Assembly: GCA_041563315.1 (NCBI GenBank)
Contig: JBFFNE010000022.1
Span: 1-35,279 of the forward strand
From: JBFEYJ01 sp041563315
GTDB taxonomy: Bacteria > Pseudomonadota > Gammaproteobacteria > Thiohalomonadales > Thiohalomonadaceae
Direction of reading: 5' to 3'
Length of the DNA: 35,279 nt
In this document: piece by piece, positions 29,722 through 35,279 of the stretch
Layout: every line of letters starts with the position of its first letter
Position numbering within the stretch: position 1 is the stretch's first letter
The notes under the pieces: generated by a model
What the model was told of the DNA's origin: nothing
The model's input: the letters and a program-made list of their open reading frames with translations, nothing else
Databases searched by the model: none
Program-made: the position numbers and the translations under genes

Positions 29722-30018
29722 TCAGCTCGGCATGTAGGTCATGCACAGCACCTTGCCGCCATCCTGGCTGACGCTAATGCTCTCAGCAGCACATTCCAAA
29801 TCGGCATTGTGAGTACACCCGTCAACCTTACAGGCACCCACCCCCGCCGTTATCTGCTTGCTCCTGACATGGCTGCCGGCGCTCATAAAGGTATCGCAAC
29901 CGGGAGAGACACTGTCGCCGATGGTAATGGCCTTGGCATGGCATGCAGCATCGAGATTATAGGAACACTCGGAAACGTCGCAACGCTTAATCATGGGCAT
30001 TTCAATCATAATTTCCAT
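29722..30018 (-). CDS. protein with two DUF1540 domains
   Basis: A 98-residue protein made of two similar cysteine motifs. The first is CDVSECSYNLDAACHAKAI with a later GCDTF; the second is CKVDGCTHNADLECAAESI with a later LCMTY. Each has the C-x4-C-x-(Y/H)N-x-x-x-x-C-x-A-x-x-I layout of DUF1540, thought to bind a metal. There is no signal peptide, so it is cytosolic. I chose ATG 30018 because AAGGGG precedes it and the upstream frame is unrelated. It is monocistronic with its own terminator, and divergent from the MFS gene. Function unknown. Confidence 0.85.
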   Translation of the reverse strand: MEIMIEMPMIKRCDVSECSYNLDAACHAKAITIGDSVSPGCDTFMSAGSHVRSKQITAGVGACKVDGCTHNADLECAAESISVSQDGGKVLCMTYMPS

Positions 30019-30158
30019 GGTAATCCCCTTCTGGCATGGTCGACCGCCGATTTGGCGACAGGGGAAAGCTAGGTCAGGGTTGTGGAATTGCAAACCGAGC
30101 GTCTCACGACGTCTCATGTTCTACACTGCACTCAACTGCCCCCGTCAACTGGAGACCC

Positions 30159-31343
30159 ATGATGGACGGTCCCCCGGTATCGCCGCCTCGCAACAAGGCC
30201 AATGTGTTCCTGCTCGGGATAGTCAGCTTTATCAATGACACCTCAAGCAAGATCATTGTGCCCATCTTGCCGCTGTTCATCACACAACTCGGTGGGGCAG
30301 GGCTTGCCGTCGGACTGACCGCCGGACTGAGCGACAGCGCGGCCAGCCTGGCCAAACTCTTTGCCGGTTACTGGTCGGACCGTCTCGGCAGGCGTAAGCC
30401 CTTCGTCCTGATCGGTTATGCCCTCTCGGCACTGGCCAAATTGCTGCTGGCACTGGCAGGCAGCTGGCCGCATGTGATGGCACTGCGGGTCGCCGAACGA
30501 CTTGGCAAGGGGGTCCGTTCTGCACCACGTGACGCGATCCTTGCCGCATCCACCGAAAAAAGGACTCGTGGCCGCGGCTTTGGTCTGCACCGGGCAATGG
30601 ACAGCGGCGGCGCCGTGCTTGGCACACTGCTGGTACTGGTGTTGTACTGGTTTTTCGGGCTGGGGTTTGTTCAGATTTTCGTGATTGCCGGTCTGCTCGG
30701 CTTTGTCAGCCTGTTGCCGCTGTGGTTTGTAAAGGAAAGCGGTGAGGGTAGGGCACCGAGCCCACCACGCTTGCAGTTCAGTGCCCTGCCACCAGCGCTG
30801 CGCCGTTTCATGCTCATCGCTTTTACCTACTCCCTGGCCAATTTCAGTTATATGTTCTTCGTACTGCGCGCTGAGGGGATGTTCGAGGATCGCCTGGCGG
30901 TGGCGGTTCCGCTACTGTTGTATGCGCTCTATCAGCTAAGTTTCACCTTGTTCGCCATCCCTGCCGGCATTCTCTCCGATCGGATAGGTCGCCGCGCTGT
31001 GTTGCTGGCAGGTTACGGCTTGTTCACCTTGCTCTGTATCGTATTTCTGTTCGCCGAATCACTGCCGTTGTTGCTGCTGCTATTTCTCCTCTACGGTGTC
31101 AACTACGCTTTGGTGGAGGCCACCGAAAGAAGTCTGGTGTCTGACCTGTCGCTGGAGAACGGGCGCGGTACGGCTCTGGGGGCTTACCATATGACCACCA
31201 GTCTTGCGGCGCTGCCGGCAGGACTCCTTGCCGGCTTGCTGTGGGATCTCGATCCGCGCTACACCTTCACTTCCGGGGCATTGCTCTCGGCTATGGCGCT
31301 GGTGATGCTGGCCAGCCTGCTTAAATCCGACAGGCCAGCCTGA
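30159..31343 (+). CDS. MFS transporter
   Basis: A 394-residue permease with about twelve membrane helices. The MFS signature after helix 2 is YWSDRLGRRKPFVLIGYAL (G/W-x-x-SDR-x-GRR), repeated in the second half as ILSDRIGRRAVLLAGYG. The segment ERLGKGVRSAPRDAILAAS is typical of a group of uncharacterised proteobacterial MFS efflux proteins. The substrate cannot be told. ATG 30159 follows GGAG; ATG 30162 is equally possible. The next gene on the strand, nnrU-like, starts 66 bp later and may be in the same transcript. Confidence 0.9.
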   Translation: MMDGPPVSPPRNKANVFLLGIVSFINDTSSKIIVPILPLFITQLGGAGLAVGLTAGLSDSAASLAKLFAGYWSDRLGRRKPFVLIGYALSALAKLLLALAGSWPHVMALRVAERLGKGVRSAPRDAILAASTEKRTRGRGFGLHRAMDSGGAVLGTLLVLVLYWFFGLGFVQIFVIAGLLGFVSLLPLWFVKESGEGRAPSPPRLQFSALPPALRRFMLIAFTYSLANFSYMFFVLRAEGMFEDRLAVAVPLLLYALYQLSFTLFAIPAGILSDRIGRRAVLLAGYGLFTLLCIVFLFAESLPLLLLLFLLYGVNYALVEATERSLVSDLSLENGRGTALGAYHMTTSLAALPAGLLAGLLWDLDPRYTFTSGALLSAMALVMLASLLKSDRPA

Positions 31344-31408
31344 TCGGTAATGCCACGTACACGGATCGCGCCCGCTTCTGTGCGGCATAATTACAGGAGG
31401 TTTGTTAC

Positions 31409-31972
31409 ATGAACTGGTTGATCCTCGGTCTTGCCGTGCTCATCGGTGTACACCTGATCCCGGCGGTACCGTCCTTGCGGCTCCGACTCGTAACGCGACT
31501 GGGTGAAGGGGCCTACCGGGGTCTGTTTTCCCTGTTCGCCCTGACAGGCCTTGTGCTGATCATCCTTGGCATGAGTCAGGCACCATTTATTCCTGTCTGG
31601 CATCCCCCATTCTGGGGTACGGGGCTGACACCACTGTTTATGCTACCGGCAATGATTCTCCTGGTAGGGGCCTATTTACCCGGCAATATCCACCGCATTA
31701 CCCCGCACCCCATGTCTTGGGGGGTAGTCCTGTGGGCTGTGGGCCATCTCCTGGCCAACGGTGATGCGGCATCGCTGCTGCTGTTTGGCTCACTCGGCCT
31801 CTACAGCCTGTTTGCCATTGGGTCAGGCAACCGTCGTGGGGCGAGAAAGGCTACCGTGGTGAGGACCATGGATCGGGATATGATCGTGATCGGTGTCGGC
31901 CTGCTGCTCTATGTAGCGCTGGTATTCCTGCACCCCATCCTCTTCGGCGTGGCAGCAATTCGTAGTCTTTGA
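31409..31972 (+). CDS. NnrU family membrane protein
   Basis: A 187-residue protein with about five or six membrane helices. The NnrU pattern is present: GVHLIPAVPSLRLRLV, GEGAYRGLFSLFALTGLVLI, then GNIHRITPHPMSWGVVLWAVGHLLANGD, whose histidines could bind haem or another metal. NnrU was first linked to nitrite/nitric oxide metabolism, but homologues also occur next to carotenoid and other genes. No denitrification gene is near. A perfect AGGAGG site precedes ATG 31409. The following ribonucleotide reductase gene starts only 15 bp after the stop. Confidence 0.9.
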   Translation: MNWLILGLAVLIGVHLIPAVPSLRLRLVTRLGEGAYRGLFSLFALTGLVLIILGMSQAPFIPVWHPPFWGTGLTPLFMLPAMILLVGAYLPGNIHRITPHPMSWGVVLWAVGHLLANGDAASLLLFGSLGLYSLFAIGSGNRRGARKATVVRTMDRDMIVIGVGLLLYVALVFLHPILFGVAAIRSL

Positions 31973-31987
31973 GCGGGGCCAGATAAA

Positions 31988-33805
31988 GTGATTACACGGC
32001 TGGACAACCCCGTCTCCCGCATCATATGGGAGTCAAAATACCGTTTTATCCTCGACGGCGAAGTTATCGACCGCGATATCGGCGATACCTGGCGGCGCGT
32101 TGCCCGTGCCCTGGCGGCGATGGAGCCGAAGGATGCTCCGCAGTGGGAGACGCGCTTCCTCTCAATTCTGGAAGATTTTCGCTTTCTCCCCGGCGGACGC
32201 ATCCTGGCGGGGGCCGGCACCCGTCGTGATGTCACGCTCTTTAACTGCTTCGTCATGGGCCTGCCCGGCGACTCCATGACCGGGATCTTCGATGCCCTCA
32301 AGGAGGGTGCTATTACCATGCAGCAGGGGGGAGGTGTCGGTTACGATTTCTCCACGCTGCGCCCGGCGGGCGCCCCCGCACGACGGGTCGGCAGCATCGC
32401 CTCCGGGCCAGTCTCATTCATGCGGGTGTGGGACAGCATGTGCGCGACCGTCCTTTCCACTGGCGCCCGGCGCGGGGCCATGATGGCCACACTGCGCTGT
32501 GACCACCCGGATATCGAAACATTCATTTACGCCAAGGAAGATCCACGGGAACTGCGCCATTTCAATCTTTCGGTGCAGGTAAGTGACGCCTTCATGCAGG
32601 CGGTAGAGAAAGATACGAGCTGGCCACTGCTGTTTCCGGCCGAGGAGGTGGAGGAGGAAAACGGCGAAATCCTGCTGCGCCAGTGGCCAGGCTACGACGG
32701 TGAGACGCCATGTCGGGTCTACCGGGAGGTGTCAGCGCGAGCATTGTGGCAGCGGATAATGCGCGCCACTTACGACTATGCCGAACCAGGCGTATTCTTT
32801 GTTGACCGCGCCAATCACCTGAATAACCTCTGGTACTGCGAGCAAATCAGCGCCACCAACCCCTGCGGTGAAATTCCGCTGCCACCCTACGGCGCCTGCG
32901 ACCTGGGCTCGATCAACCTTACCCGCTTTATACAAGCACCGTTCAGTCCGCAGGCACGGCTCGACAGGGAGGCTCTACGGCAGACCGTAGCCGTTGCCGT
33001 TCGCCTGATGGATAATGTCATCGACGCCTCACGCTTTCCCCTACCGGCACAAGCCGAACGGGCCCATGGCACACGCCGTATCGGCCTTGGCCTGACCGGT
33101 CTGGCCGACACCCTGATCATGCTCGGGCTGCACTACGCCAGCGAGCCCGGGCGGCAACTCGCTGCCAACCTCATGGCCGATATCTGTCATAGCGCCTACC
33201 GGGCCTCCATCAATCTGGCACGGGAAAAGGGAAGCTTTCCCTATTTCGAGCAGAAAGCCTACCTGAAGAGCCCCTTCATCCAGGCGCTGCCGGAAGATAT
33301 ATGTGAGGGGATAGCCCGCTTCGGGATCCGCAACAGCCATCTCACCGCCATCGCCCCCACCGGCACCATTAGCCTATTGGCCGACAACATCTCCAGTGGC
33401 ATCGAGCCGGTGTTCGCCTACCGATTCAACCGCCACATCACGCAGCATGATGGGGTCCGAAACATGTATGAAGTGAGCGATCACGCCTATCGACGGTGGC
33501 AGCGCTGCTACGGCTCGGCGCCATTACCTGAAGCCTTCGTCGAGGCGCACGCGCTCTCGCCCCACGAACACCTGCAGATGCAGGCGGCACTACAACCCTA
33601 CGTCGACAACGCCATATCCAAGACGATTAATGTGCCCCAGTCCTACCCCTTTGAGGAGTTCAAGGCGATCTATCACGAGGCTTATGAGTTTGGGCTCAAG
33701 GGCTGCACCACCTTCCGCGAAAACCCGATCAGCGGCTCGATCCTGGAACTGCCCACTATCGAGCCAAAAGGGGGGTGTTGCAGTTTGGACCGCGAGGATG
33801 ATTGA
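31988..33805 (+). CDS. nrdJ: class II (B12-dependent) ribonucleotide reductase
   Basis: A 605-residue enzyme that makes deoxyribonucleotides using adenosylcobalamin, with or without oxygen. Key parts: LFNCFVMGLPGDS with the first redox cysteine, GGGVGYDFSTLRP, TNPCGEIPLPPYGACDLGSIN with N-C-E of the active site, and PTGTISLLADNISSGIEP. The C-terminus ends GGCCSLDREDD, a vicinal Cys pair that would relay electrons from thioredoxin; many homologues use C-x-x-C there. The start is GTG 31988, with only a weak ribosome-binding site, which suggests translational coupling to nnrU. No ATP-cone is seen at the N-terminus. Confidence 0.93.
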   Translation: MITRLDNPVSRIIWESKYRFILDGEVIDRDIGDTWRRVARALAAMEPKDAPQWETRFLSILEDFRFLPGGRILAGAGTRRDVTLFNCFVMGLPGDSMTGIFDALKEGAITMQQGGGVGYDFSTLRPAGAPARRVGSIASGPVSFMRVWDSMCATVLSTGARRGAMMATLRCDHPDIETFIYAKEDPRELRHFNLSVQVSDAFMQAVEKDTSWPLLFPAEEVEEENGEILLRQWPGYDGETPCRVYREVSARALWQRIMRATYDYAEPGVFFVDRANHLNNLWYCEQISATNPCGEIPLPPYGACDLGSINLTRFIQAPFSPQARLDREALRQTVAVAVRLMDNVIDASRFPLPAQAERAHGTRRIGLGLTGLADTLIMLGLHYASEPGRQLAANLMADICHSAYRASINLAREKGSFPYFEQKAYLKSPFIQALPEDICEGIARFGIRNSHLTAIAPTGTISLLADNISSGIEPVFAYRFNRHITQHDGVRNMYEVSDHAYRRWQRCYGSAPLPEAFVEAHALSPHEHLQMQAALQPYVDNAISKTINVPQSYPFEEFKAIYHEAYEFGLKGCTTFRENPISGSILELPTIEPKGGCCSLDREDD

Positions 33806-33912
33806 GCACGCCCTTATCCGTCCAGGGCACGACTTATGCCGTCATCTGCCCTGCAACAGGTGCAATAGTCAAACCCTTACACTGCTGCAAACCAAGTGAG
33901 GAGAAGTTCATC

Positions 33913-34521
33913 ATGAAAGCGCTTAAATCCATCTCTCTAGTGACGGCGGTACTCATGCTGCTTATTGTACCGACGCTCACACCAAAGCCCGCCTTTGCAC
34001 ATTGCGATGGCATGGACGGGCCGGTGATCACGCTCGCCCGAAAAGCCCTGGATACGGGAAACGTGAATTGGGTACTTCCTTGGGTGCCTGCCAATGACGA
34101 ACCGGAGATCCGTCGCGCCTTCGACCACACACTCTCTGTCCGAAAACTGGGACCGGAAGCCAGGCAGCTGGCGGACACGTATTTTTTTGAAACCCTCGTC
34201 CGCATCCATCGTTCATCTGAGGGCGCGCCCTATACCGGACTCAAGCCCGCGGGGATCGACCTTGGTCCGGCCATCCCTGCCGCCGACCAGGCGATAACCA
34301 GCGGCTCAATCGAGGAGGTAGAGAAACTCCTCACCGAAGCTATCCACAAAGGCCTTCGAGAGCACTTCCATGCTGTTATGAACCACAAGAAATACGAGCA
34401 AAATGACGTTGCTGCAGGCCGCCTTTATGTCAACGCCTACGTCCCCTACATTCATTACGTGGAAGGACTTTGGGAAGCGGCGACAAAGGCTATAGAGGGA
34501 CACTACCCCGAGCACAGATAA
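33913..34521 (+). CDS. exported DUF6448 protein
   Basis: A 202-residue periplasmic protein. The signal peptide runs to about PAFA (residues 1-28). The mature chain begins HCDGMDGPVITLARKALDTGNVNWVL, then YFFETLVRIHRSSEGAPYTGLKP, which is the pattern of DUF6448. Several histidines (HCD, RIHR, HFHAVMNHKK) could bind metal, an inference only. Family function is not known. ATG 33913 follows GTGAGGAG. A frame that begins at TTG 33802, overlapping the nrdJ stop, continues into this gene but lacks a ribosome-binding site and would hide the signal peptide, so I reject it. Confidence 0.85.
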   Translation: MKALKSISLVTAVLMLLIVPTLTPKPAFAHCDGMDGPVITLARKALDTGNVNWVLPWVPANDEPEIRRAFDHTLSVRKLGPEARQLADTYFFETLVRIHRSSEGAPYTGLKPAGIDLGPAIPAADQAITSGSIEEVEKLLTEAIHKGLREHFHAVMNHKKYEQNDVAAGRLYVNAYVPYIHYVEGLWEAATKAIEGHYPEHR

Positions 34522-34571
34522 GCGAGAGGATCGAAACGGCGCGGGACCGGGAGCTAACCGTGCCCGCGGCC

Positions 34572-35072
34572 TTAACCGACTACCGCCGCCTGGGACTGGA
34601 GCAACGGCTCCATCAGGGAAAGCAGTTCATCGTCACTGAAAGGTTTGGCGATGAAGGCATTGGCCTTGATCTTGACGCTCCACAACTCTTCGGTGGGCTG
34701 GGCGTTGCCGCTCATCATGATCACCGGAATGTTGGCCACGGCCGGGTCGGCGTCCTTACGGATCTCGCGAGTGGCCTGAAAACCGTTAAGAATGGGCATG
34801 ACCACATCCATAAGTATCAATGTCGGCTTGTGCTGCTGCGCCATCGTTACAGCGCTCTCCCCATCATAGGCCGAGAGGCACTCGTATCCCAAACCGCCAA
34901 GTTGCCGGGTCAATATCAGATGAATCGTTTTCGAGTCATCAACGATAAGAATGGTGGTACCGGGCTCGGGTTTGACCCGATCAACCTTCGCAACGACCTC
35001 CCCCCCATCGACTTGTTTAACGTCCTGCTCACTATGACGTTGAAAAATCCGGCCAAAATCAAAACGTGACAT
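34572..35072 (-). CDS. response regulator, PilG/PilH-like receiver
   Basis: A 166-residue protein with a single receiver domain and no output domain. Acidic residues are in ILIVDDS, the phospho-aspartate in LILMDVVMP, and the lysine in IAKPFSDDEL. Single receivers with this sequence style (MSGNAQ, FQATREIRKD) are close to PilG/PilH/CheY of twitching motility, but the N-terminal 38 residues (MSRFDFGRIFQRHSEQD...) are an extra segment that those lack. It may interact with the pilus machine, as PilU is encoded about 8 kb away; this is inference. Convergent with the DUF6448 gene. Confidence 0.88.
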   Translation of the reverse strand: MSRFDFGRIFQRHSEQDVKQVDGGEVVAKVDRVKPEPGTTILIVDDSKTIHLILTRQLGGLGYECLSAYDGESAVTMAQQHKPTLILMDVVMPILNGFQATREIRKDADPAVANIPVIMMSGNAQPTEELWSVKIKANAFIAKPFSDDELLSLMEPLLQSQAAVVG

Positions 35073-35279
35073 CTCTATCCCTCGCTCACTTTATGTTCCC
35101 CCCTCCAGCCTGGAGAGGACGATATAATCTCGAAGTTACTGCCGCTTCACCGCAGTATACCGAAAGATTGACCTGATCTTGCAACGGATTGCGCATTTGC
35201 GAAAGCCGTTTCTCTTGTGTTTAGAAGGAGCTGGGTGAAATCCGGCGGTGCCGCGGTGAATTCTGCACCACTCGCTTGC
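35073..35279. other. region upstream of the response regulator gene
   Basis: Holds the promoter of the response regulator gene. On the minus strand a short frame ending in TAA at 35223-35221 could be the tail of a gene beyond the window, but 19 codons are not enough to name it or to be sure. Confidence 0.3.

Noticed and set aside
35221..35279. End of a minus-strand gene entering from the right edge
   Set aside because: Only 19 codons before a stop and no motif, too little to call.

Overview
The window looks like a chromosomal piece of a gammaproteobacterium, probably a sulfur-oxidising, Chromatiales-like one. This is inferred from gene content: a DsrC-family protein beside a sulfite-oxidase-type molybdoenzyme, PilU, DsbB, DUF2058, UPF0149, a MscS channel, a class II ribonucleotide reductase and an NnrU protein. 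I saw no tRNA, rRNA, CRISPR array or intact insertion sequence.

Left part (1-4172): the 5' end of a transaldolase on the minus strand; a Tat-exported sulfite-oxidase-like enzyme converging on a DsrC-family protein that has no cysteine (RspA-like); a DUF3330 zinc-finger mini-protein; a MarR regulator with two inverted repeats in front of it; and a heavily decayed sodium:solute symporter. This has the look of an accessory segment.

Middle left (4261-13343): an FHA protein; cold-shock gene 1 with a long leader; two small exported proteins; a patatin lipoprotein divergent from a ferredoxin-NADP-reductase-like flavoenzyme, which is followed by DUF488 and MscS genes; an outer-membrane beta-barrel; a LemA/M48 protease operon; and a secreted protein with a DKDQ repeat.

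Centre (13421-20546): a small non-autonomous mobile element with terminal inverted repeats sits on the recQ stop codon. recQ diverges from cold-shock gene 2, which converges on a DEAD-box RNA helicase. The two cold-shock genes share the same -35 hexamer, the same spacer length and a related leader, so they are paralogues copied with their control region. Then come a DUF6279 lipoprotein, a UPF0149 protein and an orphan Xre/MbcA/ParS-type small protein with an in-frame TGA near its end.

Right part (20749-35279): a six-repeat surface lipoprotein that stops inside a PPC-like domain; a hemerythrin/Rsd-like helical protein; an RluA-type pseudouridine synthase; PilU without PilT; a DUF4389 membrane protein; an ICMT-like membrane methyltransferase; DsbB; DUF2058; a double DUF1540 protein with its own terminator; an MFS transporter; NnrU followed at 15 bp by class II ribonucleotide reductase; a DUF6448 exported protein; and a PilG/PilH-like response regulator at the right edge.

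The best candidates for something undescribed are the cysteine-less DsrC paralogue beside the sulfite-oxidase-like enzyme, the mobile element on the recQ stop codon, and the paired cold-shock control regions, only one of which has an operator-like palindrome.
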